This document shows, one piece after another, positions 33,924-46,433 of a stretch of 64,000 bases of DNA. Every line of letters begins with the position of its first letter. The first letter of the stretch is position 1. A program made the position numbers and the translations under genes. The notes below the pieces were generated by a model. The model worked only from the letters and a program-made list of their open reading frames with translations, was not told where the DNA came from and made no database searches. The stretch is from Pestalotiopsis fici W106-1 (taxonomy: Eukaryota > Ascomycota > Sordariomycetes > Amphisphaeriales > Sporocadaceae), in the NCBI RefSeq assembly GCF_000516985.1, contig NW_006917091.1, positions 5,824,518-5,888,517 of the forward strand. Direction: 5' to 3'.

Positions 33924-36017
33924 ATGGCCACATTTTTCCGAGATACCGCATTTGGCCAGGTTGTTCGTCTCTTATCTCATAGACGGCTTCTTCGCTACCC
34001 TGACGAGATTGACCCTCTTCTTTGGAAGAAATCATTGCAACAGCATGGGGCAGCAGGGTGTAGCATTTCCGACCCAGGTGTGGAGAGCAATTCTGCCCAA
34101 ATTCTGTCAGACAATGAAGAAAAGTCGCCTATTCGTGACCCGAGACGACAGATGGGCCTAATAGAAAATGGAGCGGGTCCTGCTCAAGCTGTCGAAGACG
34201 GACGAGATGTCTACCTAGTCGGTTGGTACGGACCAGACGACCCAGAGGTAGGTCTTTGTTGAATAGATGCATGTAATTTTGCCTGCTAATCACGGCAATA
34301 GGACCCCCTAAACTGGCCTGAAAGCTGGAAATTCATCATTGCTTTCCAGGTGTGCATTCTTAACTTCGTGGTATATATTGCGAGCTCTCTCTACGTGCCC
34401 GGTGAGACCAGCTTTATGGAGGAATTCGACGTCTCGGAGACTGTGGCAACATTGGGTTTGTCTCTGTTCAGCGTGTGAGTATTGCCTGATACCTCTGTCA
34501 ACTCACAAAATACTAATGACAAGTTCTTCTCCCTTGCAGTGGCTATGGTTTTGGCCCCATGCTATGGTCGCCCATGTCGGAAATGCCGAGTCTGGGACGC
34601 AGTCCCATCTATGTCTGGACGCTCTTGATCTTTGTTCTTCTGGAACTTCCCGTCGGCTTTGCCGTGAATCCTACCATGTTTCTCGTCTTCCGGACCCTGA
34701 GCGGATTTGTCGGCAGTCCTACCTTGGCCACCGGCGGTGCCACCATTGCGGATGTCTACGGCCCTGCGCGAGCAGCCTTTGGGATATGCATTTGGGCATC
34801 CTTTGGTGTATGCGGACCGGTCTTTGGTCCCCTCATTGGCGGCTTTGTGGCGCCCGTCAAGGGCTGGCGCTGGACAATTTGGTCTTTTACATGGATGTGC
34901 AGCATATGTTGGCTCTGCCTCTTCTTCCTGCTCCCGGAAACAAGTTCGGCAAATATCCTCTATCGAAGAGCCAAAAGACTGAGGAGGGCTACCGGACAAA
35001 ATCAACTCAGGAGCCAGTCGGAGATCGACTCTGCCCACCATACAATGAAAGATCACGCCATTGTCCTGGGCAGGGCCTTTGCCCTCACGTTTACAGAGCC
35101 TATTGCCTTTTTGGTAGACTTGTACACGGCGCTGCTTTACGGAGTCCTGTTCATATGGTTTGAATCATTCCCTTTGGTGTTTGGTGGCCTCTACGGGTTC
35201 AGTACTCAGATGCTGGGTCTCGTCTACCTTGGGATATTTGTCGGGGGCGTCATCACAGTCCCTTGCTACTTGCTCTGGGTAAAGCGTATTCTAATTCCCA
35301 GTAGCATGAAATCAACCTTTAGGCCGGAGCATGTCCTTCCGCCTACATGGTTTGGTGCCATTTCCCTTCCAGTATGTCTTTTCTGGCATGGCTGGACAGC
35401 TAAAGAGGACATCCACTGGATGGTGCCTATAGTGGGCTCCTCATTCTTTACCGTGGCCCTGGTCACTTTCTTTAACGGAATATTGAACTATCTCGGCATG
35501 TCATACCCAGTGTATGCTGCCTCTGTGTTCGCGGGCAATGGGCTATTTCGTGCTTTATCCGGTGCGGTTTTCCCATTATTTGTATGTACATCAGAACTAA
35601 GCCAGCTCGTTATGGTCTGCTAACATTGAATGCGCCATCAAGGCCAGAGCCATGTTCAACCAACTCGGGATCGGCCCTGGCAATTCGCTCCTTGGCGGTA
35701 TTGCTGCAATGTTCATTCCCATAAACTTTGTCATGTATTTTTGTTGCACTGACGTAGTCAGTACCCACCGCAGATCACCTGCGTGTGTATATAGTCGCTC
35801 TTCAGCACCTCTCTTTTGTAGACGAGAGATCAACTCAGACAACTTTCAATGCTTCCTCGATCATCTCGTCTTCAGTTCCCCCTTCACACATCGGCTCAGG
35901 TGAGAATTTTGTAAGTCTATCTTAAGACCTCGCCCTTGGTTTGGGTCATGATACTCACAATTGACCACCTAGTATGGAGATAGACTCCGACGTATGAGTC
36001 GTCATGCACAACATTAA
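33924..36017 (+). CDS. MFS multidrug transporter (DHA1 type), last exon uncertain
   Basis: Plasma-membrane drug:H+ antiporter. Exons 33924-34247, 34302-34474, 34540-35581 and one starting at 35643 are secure. The N-terminus MATFFRDTAFGQVVRLLSH and the PDDPEDPLNWPESWK junction are hallmarks of fungal DHA1 transporters; about 12 membrane helices follow, with the GPARAAFGI loop and the long cytosolic loop. After PINFVMY at 35738 the frame runs on through unlike sequence to a stop at 35901-35903, whereas the expected family tail, YGDRLRRMSRH, is encoded at 35973-36017 just after a consensus acceptor. Splicing from a weak donor near 35754 would join them (about 564 residues); reading through gives 599. 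The family core and 5' exons are sure; the end is not. Confidence 0.82.
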
Positions 36018-36516
36018 CACCCCGAAATTATGTATGTGCGCCTTTAGCTGATGTGCATGGATATTAATCAAGAGATGCGATGCAAGGAACATAACGCAGA
36101 GTCATCTGGCATGTCGCATCTGTCGTGGTACATTCCCGGACTTAGAGGTGGATTTTGTGCTTATTGCCGGGTAGTAGGTAGATGGCAACAAGTCCAATAC
36201 AGGGATCAGATGCCGATGCATACTGATTCATATAGTATATCCACCGATGCTCGGAGTCTGGAGAGACCTGTGTCGAGTTTACTGAGTCGAGAGGAAAGAG
36301 AAATAATGCTCCTTGGGATTATAATTTTGACTATGCTTTCCCCGGCTTGTCGTCGGTTATTGAAAATTCTCTGAGCAGACTGCTCGCAGAGCTTCCTCCA
36401 AGAAATGAAGCAACGCCATCTTGCTCTTGAATATATCAATTCAATTAGCACATATACTTTTAGGTTTAAACTGCCAAACCTTTCATGACTTTTAGGGATT
36501 TTGTTCGATCATAACC
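36018..36516. other. intergenic, no gene seen
   Basis: About 500 bases upstream of the aldo/keto reductase; no gene recognised. Confidence 0.5.
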
Positions 36517-37510
36517 ATGGGACCTGTCCCGCTAACCTGGGGCTGCGCCTCAGTGCACTCTGACGGGGCCTTCCCCACTACGAGCGCTATAGACGAGCTT
36601 CTCACCACGCTGCAAGAGCTCGACATCAAGCATCTGGACAGTGCACAGCTCTATGGCGACTGCGAAGTCCTCCTCGGCCAGGCCGGCGTCGCAAAGTACA
36701 ACTTTGCCATTGACAGCAAGACGCCAGGCGGGTTCGTGCCGGGCTCGCTGCAGCCAGAGCGACTGCTGGCCGATTTCCACACGACACTCCAAAACCTCGG
36801 CGTTGCGCACCTCGACACCTTTTTCATCCACGCGTCGGACCCAACGACGCCAATGGAGCCGGCCCTGGAGCAGCTTGACGTGCTGCACCGTGCAGGCTAC
36901 TTTGCGCGCCTGGGGCTGTCCAACATGCAGGCCGACGAGGTTGTAGCCATCCACGGGCTCTCTACCCGGCGCGGATGGATTGTTCCCAGTGTCTACCAAG
37001 GCAACTACTCGGCGTTTGCGCGACGCCAAGAGACGGAGCTGTTTCCGACGCTGCGCCGGCTGGGCATGTCCTTTTCAGCGTACAGTCCGCTAGCCGGCGG
37101 ATTTCTAGCGCGGAGAAGTGCTGGCGAGCTCTCGGCGCCAGAAACTGGAGGTCGCTTTGCTGTCGATCCGGCAGACCCCGAGGGGTCAAAAGGGAGGCCT
37201 GGGTCTCTACCGACAGCTGTATAGTTCACGGCCGCAGTTGGTTGAGGCGCTGGCCGAGTGGGGTCGCATCGCTGATAGCGCTGGTTGCAGCTGTCCGGCC
37301 GAACTGGCGTTTCGGTGGGTGGTCTGGAATTCAGCGCTGGAGCCCGCAATTGGTGATCGCATCACCTTGGGTGCCAGAGGTGTGCAACAGCTTCGTCAAA
37401 CGGCGGGCTGGGTGACAAAAGGAAGCCTAGATGCAGAGACGATTGCCAGGATTGACAAACTGTGGAAGCAGATCGAAAGTGTTGCACCATTAGACAATAA
37501 GCACTTGTAG
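36517..37510 (+). CDS. aldo/keto reductase (AKR7-like), frameshifted
   Basis: NADPH-dependent aldo/keto reductase split across two frames. The first frame runs from the ATG at 36517 to a stop at 37222-37224; family-like sequence continues in the +1 frame from about 37185 (YRQLYSSRPQLVEAL ... AELAFRWVVWNSAL) to 37510. The catalytic set is present: D and Y in LDSAQLYG, K in AIDSKTPGG, H in FFIHASD. The break falls in GGGGTCAAAAGGGAGG near 37181-37196, a run of short homopolymers, and no intron of reasonable size explains it. It is therefore either a recent pseudogene or a single-base sequence error. Total span equals a normal AKR7-type protein of about 330 residues. Confidence 0.82.
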
Positions 37511-37723
37511 ACTTTTTAGAGGACCTATGAGGCGTTGAGTATTCGGTAAAAGCTAGAAACAAAAGATCCCGTGCACAAGAAATAAGAATAGAGCTTAAAT
37601 AGAAACGAGTTGTGCGGGCTCGATCGTTTCTCCTTGTACACAAAGCTTGTGAGTTCAGTATTGCCAATCTTTCCCCAAAGCCTTGCCCACCAACCCCTCG
37701 ACCCCGACCCAACCGTCAAATGC

Positions 37724-39449
37724 CTAAGCCAACCCTCCTGTGACAGTAAACTTAACCCTGACATCTGGCTTTTGCCACAAGGTGAACAACTTGGACTCTT
37801 TCAGCAGGTCCACCTCCTTATTCAACAACTCCCAGTCGTACTTCCAGGCTAGCTTGGCCAGCGTGAGTCTCGCTTCTACCTTGGCCAGGTTGATGCCCAG
37901 GCACGCACGTGGTCCGATACTGAACGGCTGGCTCGCTGCCCGATTGTCTCCGGCCAAGCCCTCGCCAATCCACCGCTCGGGAACAAAATCATTGGGCCGG
38001 CTCCAGTACCGCGGGTCGCGTGTTAGAGAAAATGGGTTTGTCGATACAATAGCGCCTTCAGGTACCCAGTGACCGTCAATGTGAGCACCGGGGCACTCTC
38101 GTGGCAGGCCAATGGCCGCGGGTGGGAACAGTCGGAGTCCTTCCTCAATGACGGCCTCGAGATAGGGGAGTGAAGTTGCCGTGTCGCCGTTGATCTGGTC
38201 ATACGTCGAGAACTCGGTTCGCACTTCGTGCTGCAGCTTGGCGAGGGTTTCGGGGCTCTTGAGTAAAAAGTAAGTGACCGCGCCCAAAAAGGTGGCCGTC
38301 GTTTCGCTGCCGGCGACAATCAGGACATTGGCCTGGTTCGAGAGGTACTGCTCATCAAGCTTCCCCCCCTGATTCTTCAAGAGATGACTGAAAAAGTCAT
38401 CCCGGCCCATGTCACCAAGCGCAACACGCTTGCGCGTCTTCTCCAGCGTCAATTTCTGGTGCTTCTTGACGTTGGAGAGGAAGCTCATGGGGATGAGAAA
38501 GGGCAGGGCAAGCACGCTGGCAGGAATGCGCTTGCGAATATTGGCGAGTGTTATGACAAAAAAGCTGCTCATGATGACTTCGACCCAAAAGTGTGTCTTG
38601 CCAGATGCTACGTCCCCAAAGGACTCTCCAAACGCGAGATCCCCTACATTTCAATGATTTAGTACTCTTATGCGTAGTGGAATTAAGCGCAAGTGTTGTT
38701 CAATGGAACGGGGGTCCTTACCAATAATATCAAAGGTTAGCCAATTGAAGGCCTCTCCAATTTCTATACCACCATTTTCACTACTCAGCTTGCCCATTTG
38801 GTCCACAAAATGATCCAGATAGCCCTGAATAATGCCCTCTTGCCCGCGCAGACTCTTGGTACTAAATGCATGAGCCAATTGTCGCCGTTGAATCGAGTGC
38901 TCGACAGGATCTCTGACGGCGACAATATCAGGCCTGCCGTGCGCAAAATCGTAAAAGTCCGACTTGAGGAACGGTCTTCGACCCTTGGTAGCGTGGCTGT
39001 AGATGTCCTTGAGGGCCGTGGGCGTGTTGAAAGACAACTCGTTTGGTCCTATGCGCAGCACGTCTCCTGTGGGGTCTTTGTTAGTATACTGGCTGCACTT
39101 GCATGAGTAGAAAATGATGCCTACCATATTTCTGATGCAGGTCTCGTACGAGAAAAGGCCAATTCCCGCTTGTATACCATCGAGCATAATACCACTGCCC
39201 AGATTTAGCATTTGTTGACACGCTCGATGTATTATGCACTTACATCAGAGGCACATGCCCACTTGGGGCCTGGAAAGGCTGCAAGTGGGTGGTAGTATAT
39301 GTTATATATACACTTGAGAAGCCAGATGCAAACAAGCTGATGCATTTGTCAATAGTGATTCGTGTTACATAGGTATATTTAAGAGGCATACTTACTGTGA
39401 AAATGGCCACAACGGCAGTGGTGTAATGAGGAAATTGTGATGATAACAT
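37724..39449 (-). CDS. cytochrome P450 monooxygenase (P450-1)
   Basis: Membrane-anchored P450 of 493 residues from five exons: 39396-39449, 39244-39336, 39125-39194, 38722-39066, 37724-38643. The first two exons encode the N-terminal anchor and the proline-rich hinge ([12 protein letters not shown]); exon 3 is set by the TGG at 39194, giving [19 protein letters not shown], a pattern shared by many fungal P450s. The I-helix reads AGSETT, the K-helix EGLR and the heme loop [10 protein letters not shown] with the thiolate C435. A redox partner is not nearby. It lies head-away from the frameshifted reductase and upstream of the permease gene; substrate unknown. The exon 3 acceptor was chosen for frame and family match over the nearer AG. 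Confidence 0.92.
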
Positions 39450-40249
39450 TTTCAAGGAATTTACTAGCACGTACACTCCTTGAGTTCTGATTAGCTTTAC
39501 TTTGAATTCTATTCGCAAGGAATCTCTCGCACTTTATACTCCATGAAGACCAGAATTCCAAGGGACTTGATATTGTACCCCTTCGCTTACAGCATGGCCA
39601 CAAACTCACGGACCAACCCTTTCTGCAAACACTATCGTGAGACGAGTCAAGCCCGGTCTGCCCAAGACAAATTGCATTGCATCCGCATTTACGTGGCTTG
39701 ACCAATCAGTAATCCCGAAGAGCAAGCGAATCATGAAAGCCACATCCATATGACTTCATATCATCCCTGTCTTGTGCTTTTTCTCCCTCTCTGCCATGTA
39801 AAAAGCAAGATTCATAGAAATGGGGCATGTATCATCCAACAAGCTTTCATCTAATGCTGCCTTGAAAAAGTCTGATATTTCGGAGCCGACATGCCGGATT
39901 GGGCAATCGGGTGGGGGCACACATGGCCCCCGCTCAAGGAGAACTGCAACGGCGGCACGGCACCAGCGCAATTCAAACAACTCCGGTTACGTGGCAAGGG
40001 AGCTAGTGTTGATAGTCCACGTAAGGAGAGAAAACAGTGTATATGTGTGAAGAAGGATGGATTGGATAAGCAGATGCTGTTGTGCTAGATAACAAGTCTC
40101 ACCCTTCAATAGCCAAAGTCACGAATTTGCAAATAATGCAGCTGCCAGAGTTACCCTTATCAAGTCTGCTAAATGTGTTTACTGAGGGACTTTGTCCCTT
40201 GAATTGATTGTGCCTAAAGGAAATCCATTTAAAGTTTGCCCAGGTTCAA
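39450..40249. other. intergenic, no gene seen
   Basis: About 800 bases that hold the P450-1 promoter and the 3' side of the permease gene. No gene recognised. Confidence 0.5.
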
Positions 40250-42054
40250 TTACTTGTCGGACTTGCACGGCTCAGTACGTGTGGCATGAACGGGTTCCAG
40301 CCCGTCCAGAACCAGATTGGGGCCCGTGAAGGTCTTCCGCTTGCTCGTACACCACAATAGAGTTGTGAAAAGACAGACACCGGCAATGATGACGCTCACG
40401 TAGTTCATGCCAGAAGCCGCAACTGGCACAAATGTCGGAAAACAGAATATCACTGTGAATAGAGCGACCCAAAGTACAGAAAATAGGTTGCAAAACGGCC
40501 CCATGACTGAACCCAGATCCAGATAGCGAGGCGGAAGTGTTCTACTGCGCCCTCTGAACAGTACAACGGCTTGTGGAATGGCATAGGTGACGTTGAGAAA
40601 CAGAATAGATGTGGCAATGAAGCTGTTGAACGCAGTCGTCGATCCAATGTAGATGAGGCCATACAATGTACAGAAGACGCCAGCGAAAAGTGTCGCATTG
40701 ACGGGCACCTCTAATTTCTTGTTGACTTTGTCAAAGGTCGCCGAGAACACCATGACCTTGTCGCGGGCCAGAGCCCAGATAAGCCTACCAGTCGTGACTG
40801 TGCAAGCTAGACATGCGCCCAAATAGACGAACAAAAGCCAAGTCGTGAAAAAGGCAGTGGCGGCTTTGGAGTTGCGGAGAGTCTGGAAGTAGACCTCTAC
40901 GATGGGAAGACTGCTCGAACTGACACTGTCGAGATCTTGGATGCTGAACATGAAGGCCAAAGTCCACGGCATCACCGTCACAATGCCGATAACAACAGTC
41001 ATCATCATAGTCTGAGGAACCACACGGCCAGGATTCGGTACTTCCTCGGCAATATGAGTTGCACTGTCCACCGCGAGGAAGGTATACATGGCTTGGCCGG
41101 TACCAAGTAAGAAAGCCTGTTGAAGCGCGAGTCAGTCCTTAGAATCTAATATCTGGATGGCACGAGAGGGAGAACCGAGAATATTCCAACTTACAGCACC
41201 GTCATTCCACCCTGTCAGATTGACCCAGTCAACGAATATGGTTCTTGCCTCCTGCTTCGTCTCGCTCGCGGCGAGGACAGTAATGAGAAAGGCCACGAAT
41301 CCAAGAAGCGAGGCACCAAAGAAGACTGTCTCAGCCAGTGGGATTGATTTGGGTAAGAAAATGGTAATGAGTGTACAGGCCGCAACAAAAGCCACGTAAA
41401 TCAAGTAAATTTGCCATTGAGTCGGCGTGTAGTCTGGATGGAAGAGGCTGGCCAGACTGACGCAGACCTGGGCGCAGAATATAAAGGCTGATGCTGTAGT
41501 AAACAGCCAAGCAAACACGCTCATCCACCCGGTGAAAAAGGCGACGACGGCAGCCCATCGTCGGTCCGACACCATATATGCAAAGCTGTGGGAGTTTCGT
41601 GCGGTGAGCTCCAGTTTTCGGTCCAGAACATGATAGAGCAAGCATAGACTAAAAAGTCAAAGATATGAAAGGTTGGGACTAACTGATATTGGCCACCAGT
41701 CGAGGGAAACGCAGAAGACAGCTCGGCGAGGCCTGCAGTGATCAGAGAGCAGGCGACCGCAGCGGTGACCAGGCAGTATATGACGGCCGGCCCTCCTCCA
41801 GCCCATAGTGGTGTCACAAAGACCGCAGAGTAACCGATCCAAGAGTTTGTGATACTGAATGACAATGCTAGGATTGACAACATGGAAAACTGCCGTGGAA
41901 GCTCAGCAATGTGGCCTTGGGCATGGAGTTCTCGCTCATCTGCAGATAAAGTCTCAGGAATAGCCTCAGCAGCCGGGCTGCCCTCGTAGGTGTGCAATGT
42001 GGACGTCGTGGCAGGCGACGATTGAGCCCCCGACGACGATTGGTGTTGTGCCAT
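40250..42054 (-). CDS. amino-acid/GABA permease (APC family)
   Basis: Plasma-membrane amino-acid or polyamine/GABA permease of 542 residues from three exons (41684-42054, 41195-41585, 40250-41116). The N-terminus is Ser/Thr-rich and cytosolic, then about 12 membrane helices. Exon 1 ends in the APC signature FPSTGGQYH, and the acceptor at 41586 joins it directly to FAYMVSDRRWAAVVAFFTGW; an earlier AG would insert unlike sequence. EEVPNPGRVVPQTM is the conserved mid-protein loop of GABA/choline-type APC permeases. It is divergent from the GABA-type transaminase across a 760-base region with several GATA motifs, which suggests coordinated uptake and breakdown of the same compound. Confidence 0.92.
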
Positions 42055-42815
42055 TTTTGTGACAGTTCAAGAGCCTCTTGGCAAAAAGCAAGATTGAAAA
42101 TGTCTCCGCCTCAAGCCAAGCAGGAAAACAAAAGGCTCATGTGACGGGTAATTGCAGCTTTACTTCCACCTTGGTTTCTAGACTCTGTTAGCTGTCTTAT
42201 AGGTGGCTGATTGGCGATAATGACACAAACCATGCCGAGCTTCAGATAACAACAATTGTGACAAATACTGCCATAGAGGGATAGGCATCGCCATGAGTGT
42301 TATCATTAGACACAATTCGCTAGGGCACCTAGACTAGGCAGTATATAGGATAAGGCTCCTTGTAAAATGGCCTGGCAGAGAATCACTGTGGGGCGACTGA
42401 GATATTACCCAAATGTGGATAAGCGGGTGATTGTGGTTAGCTGCACCAACCCTATCTACTGAGGAATCTTCGTTGACAAAAACAGTCTGACTGGCAAGAT
42501 CAGCTAGTAATCGTTATCTTTTGAATGAATCATGTAGGTTAGCAGTCGACTAGATTACAAACAAGTCGTTCTTGCGTGTGTAACAGAGTATACAACGACC
42601 CAGAGCGATCCATGCTGGGTCTAGGCTCAGATACGCATTCCTTTGATGGTTGAAGAATTGTATAGAGCAAGAGGCCTTCTACTATACCACTTTTGCAGCT
42701 CTGTTCTTTAATACAAAGCTTTTTTGTGTATCGTATCTTTTTCCTTTGGCGACAAGGTTGCGATTCAGCCCCGCGCTTTCAACACCGTTCTATCGACAGA
42801 TACTCCAAACTCGAT
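42055..42815. promoter_or_regulatory. divergent promoter with AreA-type GATA motifs
   Basis: Between permease and transaminase starts. HGATAR motifs occur at 42215 (CGATAA), 42244 (AGATAA), 42300 (TTATCA, reverse) and 42514 (TTATCT, reverse), plus GGATAAG at 42348 and 42417. AreA/GATA factors activate nitrogen-catabolic genes in ascomycetes. Binding is not shown. Confidence 0.6.
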
Positions 42816-44370
42816 ATGAATCAAACAATATCTCTCGGTCGCGTGCGACCTGCCAGGTTCTCTGCTTGCCGTATAGCCTTTACAGCGACTCGTGTCTTTG
42901 TCAAACCATACTCTGCATCAACGAGACCAAGCTTTCTTGCCAACGAGCCTGAAGGCCCTCAACTCACCGTTGCGATACCCGGGCCTCGCAGCAAGGCTAT
43001 TCTTGATGACATGGCCACCATACTTGACACCCGCAACGTTAATATGGTCACCGATTTCGAGGCAAGCACTGGCAACTACATTGCCGACCCTGATGGAAAT
43101 CTCCTCTTGGATGTTTATGCGCAAATCGCTTCGATCCCGGTTGGTTATAATAACCCCAATCTGCTCAAGGCGGTTCAGTCGAGGGCCGTGCAGTCTGCGC
43201 TGATCAATCGACCCGCCCTCGGCAACTTCCCGCAGCATGATTGGGCAGATATTTTGAAGCGCACTCTGTTGAAAGCTGCTCCGCCGGGCCTGAGCCGTGT
43301 CTTTACCTCCATGTCCGGGTCTGATGCCAACGAACTGGCTTTCAAGGCAGCATTCATGTGGAAGGCCAGGCAGCGACGAGGCGAGGGCAAGAGCTTTACT
43401 CCGGAGGAATTGAGGTCTTGTCTTGACAACAAGTCCCCGGGCTCGCCTAATGTCTCCATCTTGTCGTTTAGAAAGGGGTTCCACGGTCGCCTATTCGGGA
43501 GTTTGTCCACAACACGAAGCAAGCCTATTCATAAAATCGATATCCCGGCTTTCGACTGGCCGTGTGCACCGTTTCCGCAGCTGCAATATCCCTTGAGTGA
43601 TTTCGAAAGCGAAAACGCAAACGAGGAAGCTCGATGCTTGGCAGAAACGGACCGTATCCTGTCAGAGTCTCTTGGTTCAGTAGCGGCCATGATTGTGGAA
43701 CCTGTCCAATCAGAAGGAGGGGACAATCATGCCAGTCCTCGCTTCTTCCAAGCTTTACGAGGGCTTGCAGCCAAGCATGATATCATGTTCATTGTTGATG
43801 AGGTACAAACTGGAGTGGGCGCCACAGGAAAGTTTTGGGCTCACGAGCACTGGAACTTGGCATCTCCACCAGATATGGTAACTTTTTCGAAAAAGGCACA
43901 AGCCGCCGGATTCTTCTACCAAAATGTTGCCCTACAACCAAGCACTCCATACCGTCAATTCAATACTTGGATGGGAGATCCAGCCCGTGCACTGCTCTTC
44001 GGGGCCATTCGCGAGGAGATTGAACGCTTTGACCTGCTGCAGAACACTGTTGTAACTGGCGATTATCTGTACGCTGGTATCGAGGGGTTGCGAAAGAAGT
44101 ACCCAGACCAGATAAAGAACTTGCGAGGCAAGGGAATGGGGACTTTTATTGCATTTGATACGCCTAATAGGGACAAATTGCTGGTGCAAGCAAAGTCGCT
44201 GGGCGTCAATGTTGGTGGTAGCGGTGAGGAAGCTGTCAGGTTGCGGCCTATGCTCATCTTCCAGCAGTATCATGGTATGTCGTCTCTCCTGCTCATAACT
44301 CTCCATGTACTAATAATGACTTACAGCCGACATTCTTCTTGACCGGCTCGAGACACTTTTGCGGCCATAA
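42816..44370 (+). CDS. 4-aminobutyrate (GABA) / beta-alanine aminotransferase, mitochondrial type
   Basis: Class III PLP-dependent aminotransferase that converts GABA or beta-alanine and 2-oxoglutarate to the semialdehyde and glutamate. Two exons (42816-44274 and 44327-44370) give 500 residues. The N-terminus is Arg/Ser-rich without acids (RVRPARFSACRIAFTATR), a likely mitochondrial presequence. Family elements are FRKGFHGRLFG, EPVQSEGGDNHAS, VDEVQTGVGATGKFWAHE and the PLP-lysine site TFSKK at 356-360. The small last exon encodes ADILLDRLETLLRP. In fungi this gene is the UGA1/gatA/PYD4 group; the preferred amino acid cannot be read from sequence. Confidence 0.95.
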
Positions 44371-44786
44371 AATGCCTTTTTCTTACAATACAAGCGGTAT
44401 TTAATGAGGGTGAAGGAAAAAGGGTCACAGGAAAAACAGCAATGTAGTTTGTTAAAATATCATGAGCAATTATACACCCTGATAGCTCTCGCAATGAGGA
44501 TTCTTCAGAGTCATGCTTTCAGGATGAATTCATTTGATATAGTACTGGAAGTAAACATACTTGATTCAGTTTTACTCGAATCATCATAACATGCACGACA
44601 CAAGACGAGCTATACGTCTCTTTGTGTCGAACAATGGTCATCTACAGTCGTGGCGTGAAGGATCGGCTTGTTTACATCGTGCTGGGGATTTTGCAGGCAG
44701 TAACTGACGCTAAGTTTTGCTTTACTGGGTGACTCTGGCCTTGTTGGCAATACGTTTGTATCTGGATCCTTGCCTCGGGATTTGTG
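44371..44786. other. convergent intergenic region
   Basis: About 415 bases between the 3' ends of the aminotransferase and the aldehyde dehydrogenase. Terminators are expected; none stands out. Confidence 0.5.
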
Positions 44787-46433
44787 TTACAGCTTACTAC
44801 CGAGATTGACGTGGATCGCCTTGATCTGAGTATACGCATCCAATGCCGCTTCCCCAAGCTCTCTTCCGATGCCACTTTGCTTCACGCCACCAAAAGGTAT
44901 TCTTGGATCACAATCCTGGCTCGAGTTCACCCAAACGGTCCCAGACTCGATACTTGCCGCGACACGATGGGCCCTCTCCAGGTCTCGTGTGAAAACCGCA
45001 GCCCCAAGACCATATATGGAATCATTTGCACGAGAAATAGCCTCTTCTTCGGTCGAGAAACTGCTGATGACAACAACAGGGCCGAAAATCTCCTCACGGT
45101 AGATCGTCATATGATCTTCCACATTGGTGAACACCGTGGGCAGGATGAAATACCCTTTGCCGTTGATTGGACAGGCTTTTCCGCCCATCTCCAGTGTTGC
45201 GCCCTCTTTCTGGCCTTCTTGAATGTAGGACAGGATGCAATTGTATTGGTCTTTCGACACTTGAGGACCATGGTAAGTGTCCTTTCCCCATTGATCGCCA
45301 ATGATAGAGGTTGTTTTGATCCTCTCCTTAAACTGGGAAACAAAAGAATCATAGAGGTCATGCTGAACAAGGATCCGGGAAGTGGCTGTGCAGATTTGAC
45401 CTTGATGCGACATGATTCCTAGATGCGACCACCTCACTGCTTGTTCGATATCGGCGTCGCTAAAGACTAGGAGCGGCGATTTCCCACCCGTCTCGATGGT
45501 GACGTTTTTGAGTGTTTCGGCAGCCATCTTGAGTATTGTTTTCGCAGTGACAGTTGAGCCGGTGAATGCAACCTTGTCGACAAGCGCATGCTTGACCAGG
45601 GCTGAGCCCGTTATACGACCGAGCCCGTTGAGAAGATTAACGACACCAGGAGGGAAGCCGGCTTGCTTGATCAGCTGTCCTAACATTAATATGCTCAGGG
45701 GCGTTTGCTCCGCTGCCTTGAGCACGATTGTATTCCCGCATGCAAGAGCAGGGCCCAGCTTCCAAGCTGCCATTGACAAGGGGTAATTCCAGGGGATAAT
45801 TTGGGCCACAACGCCTATAGGTAGTCGAAGTGTATAAGCGAATTTTGAGCTGGTGGTGCTAATAGTTTGGCCAAATATCTTGTCTGCCCAGCCGGCATAA
45901 TATCTCAGTGTGTTGATCGTTTCGGGTAGATCCTCGTTCAAGGCTACAGAAAATGGCTTGCCTGTAGAGACACAATCAACATGCATGTTCACATAAAAGT
46001 CAGAGCGGCGCCTGGAATGCGTTTCACGGGGTTGGGCAAATCGTACCATTATCCCAGGCGTCTATAGATGCCAGCAATTCCTTGTTTTCCTCAACGAGGT
46101 CCGCTAGCTTGCTGATCAAGATGCCCCTTTCTGTTCCCTCCAGAGAAGTCCATGGGGAGTTAACCAGGGCATTCCGAGCCGCCCGGACAGCTTTGTCCAC
46201 GTCTTCTTCTGTAGCAGCCTGGACTCGGGTGATCAGTTTCTCGGTTCTAGCAAGACCGTTGTATTAGCGTCATGAACGGTTTTAATGTTTCGGTCAAGGA
46301 CTCACGCAGGATCTATTGCTTGAATGATCTGCCCATTCGATGAAGGAGCAAACTCGTTATTGATGAACAAGCCTAAAGGTTGTCTGTAGTGGAAGCCGTT
46401 GGGCGTTTGAATCTCTTGAACGAGCTCAGCCAT
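44787..46433 (-). CDS. aldehyde dehydrogenase with C-terminal SKL (peroxisomal)
   Basis: NAD(P)+-dependent aldehyde dehydrogenase of 500 residues from three exons (46306-46433, 46047-46246, 44787-45961). The first exon starts MAELVQEIQTPNGFHYRQPLGLF, and exon 2 ends in SIDAWDNG, a usual ALDH junction. E266 in IETGGKSP and the nucleophile C300 in GQICTATSR are present, as are PWNYP and FTGSTVTAK. The protein ends GSKL, a canonical peroxisomal PTS1, unlike the paralogue at 6570-8107, which ends PTK. It is divergent from the copper amine oxidase, whose aldehyde products it could oxidise in the same organelle. Substrate specificity, for example aminoaldehyde, is inferred only. Confidence 0.95.
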
